Numbered from the stretch's first letter, positions 17,994-28,467 are shown. The stretch: DNA of 64,000 nt from Maricaulaceae bacterium EIL42A08 (GCA_024178355.1 JAMZNZ010000003.1:266527-330526); one strand, 5' to 3'. The notes: a model not told the origin generated them from the letters alone. Numbers and translations are program-made.

Positions 17994-19646
17994 ATGGCCG
18001 ACGCCCAGACCCCTGAGACCAAACAGAAGCGCAACGCCTTCACGCGCTTCCTCGATACCGTTGAATGGCTGGGCAATCTGCTGCCGCATCCGGTGATGCT
18101 GTTTTTCTACCTGTCGATCGGGATCGTGTTGGTGTCAGGCCTGTTCGGCCTTCTGGGTGTGGCAGTGGAAGATCCACGCCCTGCGGGCTCGCGCGGGGTC
18201 GCCGAGAACGGCATGATCGAGGCTGTCAGCCTGATGAATGGCGATGGTGTCCGGCGCATCTTCACCAATATCACCGACAACTTCACCAGCTTTGCGCCGC
18301 TTGGCGTCGTGCTCGTGGCGATGCTGGGCGTGGGTGTGGCGGAGAAGTCCGGCCTGTTATCTGCGGCCGTTCGGGCCATGGTATTGGGCGCGCCGAAGCA
18401 CGCGGTGACGGTAGCCATCGTGTTTGCCGGCATCGTCTCCAATACCGCATCAGAGGTTGGGTATGTGGTGCTGATTCCGCTAGCCGGGGCTGTGTTTTAC
18501 GCGCTTAACCGCCACCCGCTTGCAGGGATGGCGGCGGCGTTTGCCGGGGTGTCTGGCGGGTATAGCGCCAACCTGCTTATCGGCACGATTGACCCGCTGC
18601 TGGCGGGTATCACCGAAGAAGCTGCGCGCCTGATCGATCCCGAATACACAGTGAATGCGACCGCAAACTGGTTCTTCATGATCGCGTCGACCTTCCTGAT
18701 CACGATCATCGGTACGCTGATCACGACCTTCATCGTGGAGCCCAAGCTCGGCAAGTACGACGACTCGCGCGCCGACCCGAAAATCCTTGACAAGTCCATG
18801 ATGGACTCCATCACGCCAGAAGAATCCAAAGGCCTGAAATGGGCACTTTGGGGGTTGCTGGGCGTGCTGGCGGTGATGGTCTACACGCTGGCTGGATCGA
18901 GACTTCCCGATTTTCTCCCGTTGATTGGGGGTGCAGACGTCTCCTTCCTGCCGGGAGCTGGCGTGCTGCGAGACCCCGATACAGGCGGGGTGATGCGCTC
19001 GCCCTTCTTCAGTGGTTTCGTGATCTGGATCCTGATCTTCTTCCTGGTCACTGGCTATGCCTATGGCCGCGTGGTCGGGACGATGAAATCAGACCGCGAT
19101 GTCATCGATGCCATGGCCGAGGCGTTATCCTCGCTGGGGCTCTACATCGTGCTGGTCTTTTTCGCGGCGCAGTTTGTGGCCTTCTTTGGCTGGACCAATC
19201 TGGGCGCGATCACCGCGGTGTCGGGGGCAAACTTCCTGCAAAGCACGGGCATGACGGGTCCGGCGCTCTTCTTCCTCTTCATCCTTATGTGCGCAGTAAT
19301 CAATCTGTCGCTCGGGTCTGCGTCGGCCCAGTGGGCGGTGACCGCGCCAATCTTCGTGCCGATGCTGATGCTCATCGGCTACTCGCCAGAGGTGATCCAG
19401 GCCGCTTACCGGATTGGTGACAGCTCGACCAATATCATCACCCCGATGATGAGCTATTTTGGCCTGATCCTCGCCTGGGCGACGCGCTACGATAAGAATC
19501 TTGGCGTCGGCACGCTCATCGCGATGATGCTGCCCTATTCCATGGCCTTCCTGCTGTTCTGGTCGATCTTCTTCTTCGTATGGACCTTTGTGCTCGGCAT
19601 CCCGGTGGGGCCAGGCTCACCCACAACGTTTGAGATGGGCGGCTAG
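17994..19646 (+). CDS. AbgT-family transporter
   Basis: 550 residues, about 11-13 membrane helices. Family stretches include WLGNLLPHPVMLFFYLSI at the N-terminus, FAGIVSNTASEVGYVVLIPL, and the C-terminal GDSSTNIITPMMSYF. AbgT members carry p-aminobenzoyl-glutamate or export antimetabolites such as sulfonamides (MtrF-like). Which substrate applies here cannot be told. The ATG lies five bases after CCGGAGATC. It probably starts its own transcription unit (99-base gap upstream) and reads directly into the aldo/keto reductase. Confidence 0.9.
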   Translation: MADAQTPETKQKRNAFTRFLDTVEWLGNLLPHPVMLFFYLSIGIVLVSGLFGLLGVAVEDPRPAGSRGVAENGMIEAVSLMNGDGVRRIFTNITDNFTSFAPLGVVLVAMLGVGVAEKSGLLSAAVRAMVLGAPKHAVTVAIVFAGIVSNTASEVGYVVLIPLAGAVFYALNRHPLAGMAAAFAGVSGGYSANLLIGTIDPLLAGITEEAARLIDPEYTVNATANWFFMIASTFLITIIGTLITTFIVEPKLGKYDDSRADPKILDKSMMDSITPEESKGLKWALWGLLGVLAVMVYTLAGSRLPDFLPLIGGADVSFLPGAGVLRDPDTGGVMRSPFFSGFVIWILIFFLVTGYAYGRVVGTMKSDRDVIDAMAEALSSLGLYIVLVFFAAQFVAFFGWTNLGAITAVSGANFLQSTGMTGPALFFLFILMCAVINLSLGSASAQWAVTAPIFVPMLMLIGYSPEVIQAAYRIGDSSTNIITPMMSYFGLILAWATRYDKNLGVGTLIAMMLPYSMAFLLFWSIFFFVWTFVLGIPVGPGSPTTFEMGG

Positions 19647-20513
19647 ATGAAACCCTGGGCCTGGGGCGCGATGCGGGTGGGCGGTGGCGATACGTCAACG
19701 CCTGCTGATCTCGCACACTTCCTGAACCGCGCCCACGGGCTGGGCGCGCGCTGGATTGATTGCGCGGACATCTATGGTCTGGGAGCCTCCGACAGCGCGG
19801 TGGGTGCGACCCTCGCCCACGATCCGTCCTTGCGCGAGCGTTTCAGGATTATTGCCAAGGCCGGGGTCGTCTGGCAGCAGGACGGCGTCCACACCAAGCA
19901 TTACAGCAATGATCCCGCCTATCTGCGCCAGCAGCTGACGGGCAGCCTGCAGCGCCTGGGCGTAGAGCAGGTGGATCTGTTTTTGGTGCACCGCCCCGAT
20001 TATCTGCTCGACGCGAACGCCACGGCTGAAGCGCTGAACGCTATGGTCGCCGACGGCCTGACCAAAGCTGTGGGCGTGTCGAACTTCTCAGCGCCACAGA
20101 CTGCCCGCCTCAACCGTGCACTCGGCGCTCCGGTGGCGGCCGATCAGCTGGAGTTGTCACCGCTGGCGCTCGACGCGCTGGACGATGGCCGCCTCGATCA
20201 GAACATGATGGAGGGCACGGACGTCTTCGCGTGGAGCCCGCTCGCCGGTGGCCAGCTCTTCAATCCTGAAAGCGAGGCGGCGCACCGCGTCCGCGCTGCA
20301 TTGGCCAGGCTAGCCGGGTCGGACGACAGCGATGCCATCGCTGGGGCCGCGCTCGCCTGGGTGGCGCGCCATCCGGCAAACCCTGTGCCCATCCTCGGCA
20401 CAACCCGCCTTGACCGCCTGACCGCTCAGGTTCAAGCGATGGAGGGCTTAAGCCTGTCAGCCGCCGACTGGTACGCGGTTCTGGAAGCATCGCGTGGGGG
20501 TGAGGTGGCTTAG
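19647..20513 (+). CDS. Aldo/keto reductase
   Basis: 288 residues, NADPH-dependent carbonyl reductase fold. The catalytic tetrad is complete: Asp38 and Tyr43 (DCADIYG), Lys71 (IIAKAG), His115 (DLFLVHRPD). Later stretches GVSNFSAPQ and ILGTTRLDRL match cofactor-binding parts of the YdhF/YghZ-like branch. The ATG abuts the stop of the transporter (no spacer), so the two genes are coupled. Substrate unknown. Confidence 0.9.
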   Translation: MKPWAWGAMRVGGGDTSTPADLAHFLNRAHGLGARWIDCADIYGLGASDSAVGATLAHDPSLRERFRIIAKAGVVWQQDGVHTKHYSNDPAYLRQQLTGSLQRLGVEQVDLFLVHRPDYLLDANATAEALNAMVADGLTKAVGVSNFSAPQTARLNRALGAPVAADQLELSPLALDALDDGRLDQNMMEGTDVFAWSPLAGGQLFNPESEAAHRVRAALARLAGSDDSDAIAGAALAWVARHPANPVPILGTTRLDRLTAQVQAMEGLSLSAADWYAVLEASRGGEVA

Positions 20514-20964
20514 GGGCGGTGTGCGTCCTTTAAAGGCATTTGCTGACGCAAAAGCACATCAGGATGAGTGGAGTGGGAGCTTTCCATCACCCTCATCGAA
20601 GAGGTGTGACCCCGGACTTGATCCGGGGGAGCCTCGAAGGACCCTCAGAATTAATCACCCATTTCTCCGTCATCCTGACGAAAGACAATACGAAGGCCGG
20701 GAGCCGTACGCTTCACTCGGCGTCACGTGTGATTTCTGGCTTCCAAATCAAGTTTGGGAAAGAGGTGTGGGGGCTCATTATTGGACTAAACACTGTCATC
20801 CCCCGGTTCATCCGGGGGACCCATTCTGTGACATTACCGAACGCTCCAGCGTTTCAGCATGGGTGACCCGGATAAACCGGGTCATGACAGAGAGGATGGC
20901 GTAGCGATTGATAGTCTCTGGGTTCTCGCCTGCGCGGGAATGAAGAGATCAAAGCGCTTGCGTC
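20514..20964. repeat. 451-base intergenic stretch with three REP-type palindromes
   Basis: No credible gene. It separates the aldo/keto reductase from the end of eda. It holds palindromes CCCCGGACTTGATCCGGGG (20610-20628), CCCCCGGTTCATCCGGGGG (20800-20818) and GACCCGGATAAACCGGGTC (20865-20883), in the setting (GTGAC.../GTCAT...) found at the other REP copies of this window. Short frames across it translate repeat peptides and are not coding. Confidence 0.8.
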
Positions 20965-21594
20965 CTACGCCTTCATCGCGGTCGCCGCGGCGGCGTTTGC
21001 AGTGATCGCATCCCACTCGCCCGCCTTGATCTGGGCGGCGGTGGCGATCCAGCTGCCGCCGACGCACGCGACGTTGCTCGCGGCAAGGTAATCCGGCGCG
21101 CGTTCGCGAGAAATGCCGCCAGTGGGGCAGAAGCGAATGTCGGGCAGAGGCCCGGCGATGGATTTGAGATAGGGCAGGCCGCCGGCCTGTTCTGCCGGGA
21201 AGAATTTCAGCGCTTCAAAGCCTGCTTCAATCGCGCTCATGGCTTCGCCTGCGGTCGCCACGCCGGGCAGGCAGGGCAGGCCGGTGTCCAGCATCGCACC
21301 GGTCAGTTTCGGGCTAAGACCGGGGCTGACCAGAAAGGCCGCGCCGTCCTTGCGGCTGGCTTCAGCCTGCTGAGGCGTACGCACCGTGCCCATGCCGACG
21401 ATCAGTTCAGGCTCGGCGTCCTGCATCGCCTTCATGGCATCAAGGGCGGCCGGTGTGCGAAGTGTCAGCTCCAGGACGCGCAGGCCCCCGGCTTTCAGGG
21501 CGCGGGCGAGGGGCGCGGCGTCGGAGACGTTTTCGACCACCAGAACCGGAATGACGCTGGCTGCATCAAGGACTTCATTGAGTGTATGGGACAT
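20965..21594 (-). CDS. eda: 2-dehydro-3-deoxyphosphogluconate aldolase (KDPG aldolase)
   Basis: Cleaves KDPG to pyruvate and glyceraldehyde 3-phosphate, the last Entner-Doudoroff step. 209 residues, class I TIM-barrel aldolase: Schiff-base Lys130 in EALKFFPAE, Glu42 in LELTLRT, phosphate-binding end PTGGIS. Last gene of the minus-strand ED cluster, three bases after glk. Confidence 0.95.
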   Translation of the reverse strand: MSHTLNEVLDAASVIPVLVVENVSDAAPLARALKAGGLRVLELTLRTPAALDAMKAMQDAEPELIVGMGTVRTPQQAEASRKDGAAFLVSPGLSPKLTGAMLDTGLPCLPGVATAGEAMSAIEAGFEALKFFPAEQAGGLPYLKSIAGPLPDIRFCPTGGISRERAPDYLAASNVACVGGSWIATAAQIKAGEWDAITANAAAATAMKA

Positions 21595-21597
21595 GGA

Positions 21598-22566
21598 TCA
21601 AAGCCCTCCGGCTTCTGCAATGGCAGCTGCGCCCATCAGGGCAGCGGCGTCTGACATGATAAGTTTGACCGGCATGGCTTCGGCATAACGGGTCATGGGG
21701 CCGCGGCGCACACGGCGCGCCTCAAAGCGGCTTTCCTTCAGCAAAGGCAGGATTTTCGGCGTGATACCGCCAGCCAGATAAATCCCGCCGCGCGACCCGG
21801 TCAGCACGCCGACATCACCGGCATAGGCCCCCAGCACATCACAGAACAGCATCACCACCCGGCGGGCCAGAGAGTCCGGAGCTTCCAGCGCCTCGGCGGT
21901 GACGTCTTCAGGGCGCGCGCCGGTCCACGGGATGCCATCAAGGGCGCACAGGGCGCGGTGGATGTTCACCAGGCCGCGACCGGACAACAGCCGCTCCCAG
22001 CTGACATAGCCATATTCGTCGGCGATGAATTTGCCGACCTCGATCTCTTCTTCGGTGCGCGGGGCGAAGCCGGCATGTCCGCCTTCAGTGGCGATGACAC
22101 GAATGCCGGATTTGGTGGGCACCAGAAGCCCCAACCCCAGACCCGTACCCGGCCCGAGCACGGCAATCGGCTCGCTTTCGATGGCTTCGCCTTCGTTGAG
22201 GATTTCCTGATCCTCCACCGGGCAGAGCGGCGCGCCACGCGCCTGAGCCGCAAAATCATTGACCGGGACCAGCTGATCAAGGCCCAGCTCGCTCGCCAGC
22301 TCGTCCCGGTCCAGCTTCCAGGACGAATTGGTCAGGCGAATGCGACCGGGTGCCACCGGCGCGGCGACCGCAAAACAGGCCGCCTTTGGGCGCGGACCGT
22401 GACAGGTCTCCAGATAGGCCTGAGCCGCATCGCGCAAATGCTCGAAATCTTCATTCCTGAAGCGCTGGATCTGATCGAGCGTAAAGCCCTTGGCTGCCGA
22501 TCCGCGCGCAATGGCAAAGCGGGCGTTGGTTCCCCCGATATCGGCAACCAGATAGTCCGTCGTCAT
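21598..22566 (-). CDS. glk: Glucokinase
   Basis: Phosphorylates glucose to glucose 6-phosphate with ATP. 322 residues from ATG 22566, which overlaps the edd stop as ATGA; a longer frame upstream lies inside edd. Motifs: ATP-binding [11 protein letters not shown], substrate Asp in [19 protein letters not shown] and [11 protein letters not shown] of the bacterial Glk (PF02685) type. Confidence 0.95.
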   Translation of the reverse strand: MTTDYLVADIGGTNARFAIARGSAAKGFTLDQIQRFRNEDFEHLRDAAQAYLETCHGPRPKAACFAVAAPVAPGRIRLTNSSWKLDRDELASELGLDQLVPVNDFAAQARGAPLCPVEDQEILNEGEAIESEPIAVLGPGTGLGLGLLVPTKSGIRVIATEGGHAGFAPRTEEEIEVGKFIADEYGYVSWERLLSGRGLVNIHRALCALDGIPWTGARPEDVTAEALEAPDSLARRVVMLFCDVLGAYAGDVGVLTGSRGGIYLAGGITPKILPLLKESRFEARRVRRGPMTRYAEAMPVKLIMSDAAALMGAAAIAEAGGL

Positions 22567-24425
22567 GCCGGTACGGTCTCCGGCTGGCTTTCCAGCGCCG
22601 CACCATCCAGCTCCGGCAGGGCGATGGCACCATCCTCGGCACAGCACACCACACGGCGGAAGCCGGAGAAGAGCTCGCGGCCCATGCCGGCCTCATTGCC
22701 GGACAGGTCGGCGGTCGCCTGCTCGCGGGCGTCCCATTCTGCCTTGTCCACCTTTATGTCGAGCGTGCCGGCTTCAGCGTCCAGACGGATGATGTCGCCA
22801 TCGCGGATCTTGCCAATGGGACCACCGGCCAGCGCTTCGGGGCTCATATGAATGGCCGCAGGCACCTTGCCCGAGGCACCCGACATGCGCCCGTCGGTGA
22901 CAAGCGCGACCTTAAAGCCCTTGTCCTGAAGAACGCCGAGCGGCGGGGTCAGCTTGTGCAGCTCCGGCATACCGTTGGCCTTCGGGCCCTGGAAGCGGAC
23001 CACGGCTACGAAGTCGCGCTCCAGCTTGCCGTCCTGGAAGGCCTGCATCAGCTCGGCCTGGTCTTCAAAGACGATGGCCGGAGCTTCGACGAGGCGGTTC
23101 TCCGCCTTTACCGCAGAAATCTTGATCACCGAGCGACCGATGGGTCCGGACAGAACGCGAAGCCCGCCATCGGATGAAATCGGCTTGGCGACGGTGGCGA
23201 GAATTTCAGGATCGGCGCTGTCTTCCGGTGGCTGCTTCCAGGTCAGACCTTCGCCATCAAGGAAGGGCTCGGTGGCGTAGTCCGCCAGGCTGTCGGCACC
23301 CAGCGTCAGCACGTCGTCATGGAGCAGGCCCGCGCCGAGAAGCTCGCGGATCAGGAAGGCCATGCCGCCTGCTGCGTGGAAATGGTTCACGTCCGCCTGG
23401 CCATTGGGATAGATGCGCGTCAGCAGCGGCGTCACCTTGGACAGGGCGTCAAAGTCGTCCCAGTTGATAATAAGGCCCGCCGCCCGCGCAATCGCGATCA
23501 GGTGGATGGTGTGGTTGGTCGACCCGCCGGTGGCGTGCAGCCCCACAATGGCGTTGACGATGGCGCGCGCATCAATGGCCTGACCCAGCGGGCGATAGTC
23601 CTGGCCCAGATCGGTGATCTTCGCGGCACGCTGGGCGGTGGCGGTGATCATGGCATCGCGCAGCTCGGTGCCCGGATTGATGAAGGCGGAGCCGGGTACG
23701 TGCAGGCCCATAATCTCCATCAGCATCTGGTTGGAGTTGGCGGTGCCGTAGAAGGTACAGGTGCCTGGGCTGTGATAGCTGGCGCTTTCAGCATCCAGAA
23801 GCTTGGCGCGGTTCACCTTGCCTTCAGCATAGAGCTGGCGAATGCGCGCCTTCTCCGGATTGGGCAAGCCGGAACGCATGGGGCCGGCTGGCAGGAAGAG
23901 CGTCGGCAGGTGACCAAAGCGCAGTGCGCCCATCAGCTGACCCGGCACGATCTTGTCACAGGTGCCAAGACAGAGCGCAGAATCAAACATGTTGTGAGAC
24001 AGCGACACCGCTGTTGCCATGGCGATCACATCGCGGGAGAAGAGCGACAGCTCCATGCCCGGCTGGCCTTGCGTAACGCCATCGCACATGGCTGGAACGC
24101 CGCCAGCGACCTGACCGATAGCGCCCACCTTGCGCAGCGCCGCCTTGATCTGATCAGGATAGTCCTGCATCGGCTGGTGGGCCGACAGCATGTCATTATA
24201 GGCGGTGATGATGCCCACATTGGCCCAGACCATGTCTTTCAGCGGGCTTTTGTCCTCACCGGAAGCCGCAAAGCCGTGGGCCAGGTTGCCACAGGACAGC
24301 ACCTTGCGATGGGGGCCTTCTTCGCGCGCGCGCTCCATCTGGTCGAGATAGCGACCGCGGGTTTTCGCGCTGCGTTCATTGATCGTGTTGGTGACCTGTT
24401 CAAGGACCGAATTGAGGGCGGCCAT
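22563..24425 (-). CDS. edd: 6-phosphogluconate dehydratase
   Basis: Dehydrates 6-phosphogluconate to KDPG. 620 residues, IlvD/Edd family iron-sulfur enzyme, usual length. Characteristic parts: [44 protein letters not shown] (cluster cysteines), [22 protein letters not shown] precedes the ATG by about 10 bases. Third gene of the ED cluster. Confidence 0.97.
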   Translation of the reverse strand: MAALNSVLEQVTNTINERSAKTRGRYLDQMERAREEGPHRKVLSCGNLAHGFAASGEDKSPLKDMVWANVGIITAYNDMLSAHQPMQDYPDQIKAALRKVGAIGQVAGGVPAMCDGVTQGQPGMELSLFSRDVIAMATAVSLSHNMFDSALCLGTCDKIVPGQLMGALRFGHLPTLFLPAGPMRSGLPNPEKARIRQLYAEGKVNRAKLLDAESASYHSPGTCTFYGTANSNQMLMEIMGLHVPGSAFINPGTELRDAMITATAQRAAKITDLGQDYRPLGQAIDARAIVNAIVGLHATGGSTNHTIHLIAIARAAGLIINWDDFDALSKVTPLLTRIYPNGQADVNHFHAAGGMAFLIRELLGAGLLHDDVLTLGADSLADYATEPFLDGEGLTWKQPPEDSADPEILATVAKPISSDGGLRVLSGPIGRSVIKISAVKAENRLVEAPAIVFEDQAELMQAFQDGKLERDFVAVVRFQGPKANGMPELHKLTPPLGVLQDKGFKVALVTDGRMSGASGKVPAAIHMSPEALAGGPIGKIRDGDIIRLDAEAGTLDIKVDKAEWDAREQATADLSGNEAGMGRELFSGFRRVVCCAEDGAIALPELDGAALESQPETVPA

Positions 24426-24471
24426 GGGTCATGTCTCCTTCATGGGGGAGGTAAGGTTAGCCGGTGCCGTA

Positions 24472-25200
24472 TTAAGGCCACCAATAGGTTTGAAGCCCAA
24501 GGTCGGTGGCGTTCAGCACCGCGCGCACGGGCAGCTTTTCCATCCGGCCGGGCCCTGCTGCTTCGGCCCAGACCTTTCGCTTGGCATCGCCGGAGATCAG
24601 CAGCGCGGTAAAGTGTGCGCCTTTCAGGGCTTTCAGCGTCAGCGTCATGCGCTGGGTGAAGGGGCCGGTCACCTCGCTCTGGTGGGCAGTGACGGCGGCC
24701 ACGCGCCGGCCGTCTTCAGCGATCGCGGCATCAAGGCCGTCCGCTTCGGGGAACCAGGACAGGGTATGCCCGTCACCGCCCATGCCCAGCACCACCGCAT
24801 CGAAGGGCTGGTGAGCGGTCGAGACCGCCGCGTCGACTGCGTCGACAGCCTCAGCCGGGGTGGCGTGCGGGGTTTTCAGGCCAATGAATTCGGCCGCGGC
24901 GGCTTCGTTCTGTAACAGCGTGTCACGCAGGAAAGTCTCATTGGAGCCTTTAAGCCCCGGATCGATCCACCGCTCGTCGGCCAGCACCACAGTGACCCGG
25001 CTCCAGTCGAGGGACTTGGCGGACAGGATTTCGTAGAGGCGCTTCGGCGTGGAGCCGCCAGACACCACCAGGCTGGCGCGGCCATTGCGCGCCAGGCCCT
25101 CGCGCAACCGGCTTTCAACCGCGTTGGCCAGCGCCTTGGCGGCCTGTTCGCCGTCGTCAAATTCCTGAAGGGCGGTCACAAGACTAAGCGGTGTCGGCAT
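24472..25200 (-). CDS. pgl: 6-phosphogluconolactonase
   Basis: Hydrolyses 6-phosphogluconolactone. 242 residues from ATG 25200, 17 bases inside the end of zwf; upstream in-frame codons belong to zwf sequence in another frame. SOL/DevB family motifs: LVVSGGSTPKRLYE, VVLADERWI, LGMGGDGHTLSWFP. Coupled to zwf. Confidence 0.95.
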   Translation of the reverse strand: MPTPLSLVTALQEFDDGEQAAKALANAVESRLREGLARNGRASLVVSGGSTPKRLYEILSAKSLDWSRVTVVLADERWIDPGLKGSNETFLRDTLLQNEAAAAEFIGLKTPHATPAEAVDAVDAAVSTAHQPFDAVVLGMGGDGHTLSWFPEADGLDAAIAEDGRRVAAVTAHQSEVTGPFTQRMTLTLKALKGAHFTALLISGDAKRKVWAEAAGPGRMEKLPVRAVLNATDLGLQTYWWP

Positions 25201-26659
25201 CAAACCACTCCCTGTCGTCACGGCCGAGCAGAAGGGAGGCCTGCGTCGGGCCATCGGTTCCGGCTGGATAGAGGTGAACGGGGCAATCGCCATCATGCCA
25301 GGCGGCAATGATGCCGTCAGTCCAGCGCCAGGCGGTCTCCACCTCGTCGCGGCGCATGAACAGGCCCAGATTGCCACGTACCACCGCCATCAAAAGGCGC
25401 TCATAGGCGTCCGGGTAATCTTTCTCGAACTCATCGGCGAAGCTGAGGTTTAACGGCACATAGCGCAGGCGCACGCCACCGGGGCCCGGGTCCTTGGTCA
25501 TTAGCATCAGCTTCACGCCTTCATCGGGCTGAAGGCGGATCACAAGACGGTTGGGCTGCAGCGCGCCGGCATCGGCCTGGATGATGTCGTGGGGCACCGG
25601 TTTGAACTGGATGATGATTTCCGACCGGCGTGAGCGCATGCGCTTGCCGGTGCGCAGGTAAAACGGCACGCCCGCCCAGCGCCAGTTATCGATCTCGCCG
25701 CGGATGGCGACGAAGGTTTCAGTATCGGTCGCTTCGCCGACTTCCTCAGCGTAGCCCTCAACGCTTTCACGGTCGCTGACACCGGCTTCATATTGACCGC
25801 GCACGACCGCCTTGTTGACGCTCTTGGAGTCAATCCGACGAAGCGCGCGCAGAACTTTCAGCTTCTCCGCGCGCACCGCATCGGCTTCCAGGCTGGCTGG
25901 AGGCTCCATCGCCACAAGGCATAAAAGCTGGAGCAGGTGGTTCTGGACCATGTCGCGCAGCGCGCCCGCGCGGTCGTAATAGCTGGCGCGCTTACCTGCC
26001 CCCAGAGATTCAGCCACCGTGATCTGGACGTGATCAATGCCGCCAGAATTCCACACCGGCTCCAGGAGCATGTTGGCAAAGCGCAGGATCAAGAGGTTCT
26101 GAACTGTTTCCTTGCCGAGATAATGGTCGATCCGGAAAATCGCATTTTCAGGAAAGACCCGGCCGACGGCCTCATTGACCTGGCGGGCAGAATGGAAGTC
26201 GTGGCCGATCGGCTTTTCCAGAACGATCCGCGAGCGCGGCGTATTAAGCCCGTGCTCACCAATGGCATCGCAGACCGAGCCGTAGATGGACGGCGGCAGG
26301 GCCAGATAGAAAAGCCGGATTTTCTTGGGGTCAGGATCGAGCGCGGCTTTAAGTTCGCCCCAGCCCTTGCCATCGGCGGTGGCATCCACCGCACAATAGG
26401 TCAGGTGCTGGGTGAAGCGTGCCCAGGCGTCGCGACGTTCAGCGCTGGCACCGCCGGTGAGTACCATCTCCCCGGCCCGCTTGATGTAATCGGCGGTCGA
26501 GAGCTCATCGCGCGCAGCGGCCACGATGCGTGAGTTTTCAGGGATCTGCCCATCGCACCAGCGGTGAAACAGGGCCGGAACCAGCTTGCGGCGGGCCAGG
26601 TCACCAGTGGCTCCAAAGATCACGATGTCGAACGGTTCGACGGGGACGAGTTCGGCCAT
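25184..26659 (-). CDS. zwf: Glucose-6-phosphate 1-dehydrogenase
   Basis: Oxidises glucose 6-phosphate and makes NADPH; entry to the ED pathway. 491 residues, full length. N-terminal dinucleotide site IFGATGDLARRKL, active-site signature RIDHYLGKETVQN. First gene of the zwf-pgl-edd-glk-eda unit; the 183 bases upstream hold an operator-like palindrome. Confidence 0.97.
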   Translation of the reverse strand: MAELVPVEPFDIVIFGATGDLARRKLVPALFHRWCDGQIPENSRIVAAARDELSTADYIKRAGEMVLTGGASAERRDAWARFTQHLTYCAVDATADGKGWGELKAALDPDPKKIRLFYLALPPSIYGSVCDAIGEHGLNTPRSRIVLEKPIGHDFHSARQVNEAVGRVFPENAIFRIDHYLGKETVQNLLILRFANMLLEPVWNSGGIDHVQITVAESLGAGKRASYYDRAGALRDMVQNHLLQLLCLVAMEPPASLEADAVRAEKLKVLRALRRIDSKSVNKAVVRGQYEAGVSDRESVEGYAEEVGEATDTETFVAIRGEIDNWRWAGVPFYLRTGKRMRSRRSEIIIQFKPVPHDIIQADAGALQPNRLVIRLQPDEGVKLMLMTKDPGPGGVRLRYVPLNLSFADEFEKDYPDAYERLLMAVVRGNLGLFMRRDEVETAWRWTDGIIAAWHDGDCPVHLYPAGTDGPTQASLLLGRDDREWFDADTA

Positions 26660-26716
26660 ATCGGTGTCCTGCGGCTAGTCCAGACGGCAATGATTTGCGC
26701 TGGATAAGAAGGAGTA

Positions 26717-26732
26717 ATGACAACGATGTCAT
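26717..26732. promoter_or_regulatory. Operator-like palindrome upstream of the ED operon
   Basis: ATGACAACGATGTCAT: perfect 6-bp arms (ATGACA/TGTCAT) about a central ACGA, 57 bases upstream of the zwf start codon. Short palindromes centred on CG are typical of LacI-family operators; no LacI regulator is in the window, so the regulator is unknown. Confidence 0.5.
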
Positions 26733-26842
26733 ATGTCCACCCGCCCAGCTATGTTTTCAAGGTGATAGCTGTCCACATTTTGGCGCTTTCTGAAAGCGAC
26801 ATGAGAGCGCACCTTTGCGGAGGCGATGGGGTAAGGGGCGGC

Positions 26843-28273
26843 CTATCGGGTGAAGACGCGCCAGCCCCAGGGTTCAATCTCAACCGTGGTCTCGGCATCG
26901 AAACTAATCGCGTCACCGGTCCCGAAGCGCGTCCAGTCACCATGGTGCAAAGCCCCGTCAAAGCCGACGGTCTGGGCTTCATCTGAGAAGTTGAACACAG
27001 CGAAGATCGCGTCGTCGCCCTTTTCCCGAGCGAAGCTGAAGACCTCGGCCGGGCTGGAGTTGGCGATGTCGATCATCTGGCCGCCCGCCTCGCCGTGCCA
27101 GATGGCCTGGTTGTCTTCCAGCAGGCCGATCAGGCTGGTGAAGTGGTCATTCAGCGGATGGTCCTGCCAAGCGATCGGATCACGCTCGAAAAACTCAAGC
27201 ATTTTGTCGTTACCCGCTTCCTGGCCGTTATAGACCATGGGCACGCCTTCACCGACGACAGACAGGGCGAAAGCCGCTTCGAGCGCATCACCCCAGCGTC
27301 CGAACTGAGTCGCCACCCAGGCATTCTGGTCATGATTGGCTGTGTAGGTCAGGCGGTAGGCGTCATCGGGCCAGGTGTTGTCCTGGTCGTAGAAATAATA
27401 TCCGCGCAGGCCGCCCACATCACCATTGCCCATGGCAATGTCGTGCAGGGTGTTGTTCCACTCCCAGGCATAGGTGGCGCTGAACGCGCCGTCATGGTGG
27501 TCGCGCGTTTCCCATTCAGCTAGCATGAAGGTGGGTTTGATCTGGTCAAGTTCGGAGCGGAGCGTCTGCCAGAAATCGATCGGCACCATGCCAGCGACAT
27601 CACAGCGGAAGCCATCAATACCCACGTCAGCCACCCACCAGGTCATCACCTCGGTCATGTACTGGCGCAGTTCCGGGCTGTCGTAGTTGAAATCGACCAC
27701 GTCCGACCAGTCAGTGCCGGGCACGGCCTGCATCAGGCCATTGGCATCGCGCGTGTACCAGTCAGGATGCTCGCGCACGAGCGCATTATCCCAGGCTGAA
27801 TGGTTCGCCACCCAGTCGAGGATGACATGCATGTCGAGCGCATGGGCGTCCGCCACGAAGGCGCGCAAATCTTCCAGCGTGCCAAATTCGGGGTTCACCC
27901 CGTAGAAGTCCTGCACCGAATAGGGGCTTCCCAGAGAGCCCTTGCGCTCCACCTCGCCGATAGGATGGACGGGCATCAGCCAGACAATGTCGATCCCCAT
28001 TTCGGCAAGGCGAGGCAGCTGGGCGCGGGCGGCTTCGAACGTGCCTTCAGGCGTGAACTGGCGGGTGTTGATCTGGTAGATCGCCGCATTGCGGGCCCAG
28101 TCTGGATGCTCCACCACCAGATCGCGCGGCGTGTAATCGGGGGCCGGACGCTCAGCAACGGGCGTGGAGCTGTCTGCCTGCGCTTCAGGCTGAGCGGGCT
28201 CGGCCATCTCCGCCGGCGCGCCGCAGGCTGCGACCAGTGCGACCATGGCGATAGATGCTGGAATACGTATCAT
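26843..28273 (-). CDS. Alpha-amylase family (GH13) lipoprotein
   Basis: 476 residues from ATG 28273, with GGGAGG upstream. Lipoprotein signal MIRIPASIAMVALVAAC gives a lipidated Cys, so it is anchored in an envelope membrane. GH13 regions are intact: DWVANH, nucleophile Asp in GFRCDVAG, acid/base Glu in MLAEWE, and TANHDQN. C-terminal beta domain ends at WGWRVF. It should cleave alpha-glucans or malto-oligosaccharides; glucose released could feed glk and the ED genes immediately downstream on the same strand. Exact specificity is not readable. Confidence 0.9.
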   Translation of the reverse strand: MIRIPASIAMVALVAACGAPAEMAEPAQPEAQADSSTPVAERPAPDYTPRDLVVEHPDWARNAAIYQINTRQFTPEGTFEAARAQLPRLAEMGIDIVWLMPVHPIGEVERKGSLGSPYSVQDFYGVNPEFGTLEDLRAFVADAHALDMHVILDWVANHSAWDNALVREHPDWYTRDANGLMQAVPGTDWSDVVDFNYDSPELRQYMTEVMTWWVADVGIDGFRCDVAGMVPIDFWQTLRSELDQIKPTFMLAEWETRDHHDGAFSATYAWEWNNTLHDIAMGNGDVGGLRGYYFYDQDNTWPDDAYRLTYTANHDQNAWVATQFGRWGDALEAAFALSVVGEGVPMVYNGQEAGNDKMLEFFERDPIAWQDHPLNDHFTSLIGLLEDNQAIWHGEAGGQMIDIANSSPAEVFSFAREKGDDAIFAVFNFSDEAQTVGFDGALHHGDWTRFGTGDAISFDAETTVEIEPWGWRVFTR

Positions 28274-28413
28274 GAAAGGCCTCCCGTCCTGTTGGGGGCG
28301 ATCATGGCGTATTTTGTGCTCGGTTTGCAAAGTTTTTCGTTTGAGCGATAATCCGTCGCAGGGTCATCGAAGATATATTTATTTGGAATATGAGTTGAGG
28401 TTGGACGAATAGA

Positions 28414-28444
28414 TTATGCAAGAATGGAAATAAGAATTGCATAA
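28414..28444. promoter_or_regulatory. Inverted repeat in the amylase/DUF6445 divergent region
   Basis: Perfect 8-bp arms TTATGCAA and TTGCATAA separated by 15 bases, ending 23 bases before the DUF6445 start codon in an AT-rich region (28274-28467) that separates two divergent genes. An 8-bp palindrome TTTGCAAA also sits at 28324-28331. Candidate operator; regulator unknown. Confidence 0.4.
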
Positions 28445-28467
28445 ATTTGCTGAATGGAGCATTGGCC

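Noticed and set aside
23319-24611. 430-codon plus-strand frame opposite edd
   Set aside because: Antisense to the highly conserved edd gene; no domain.
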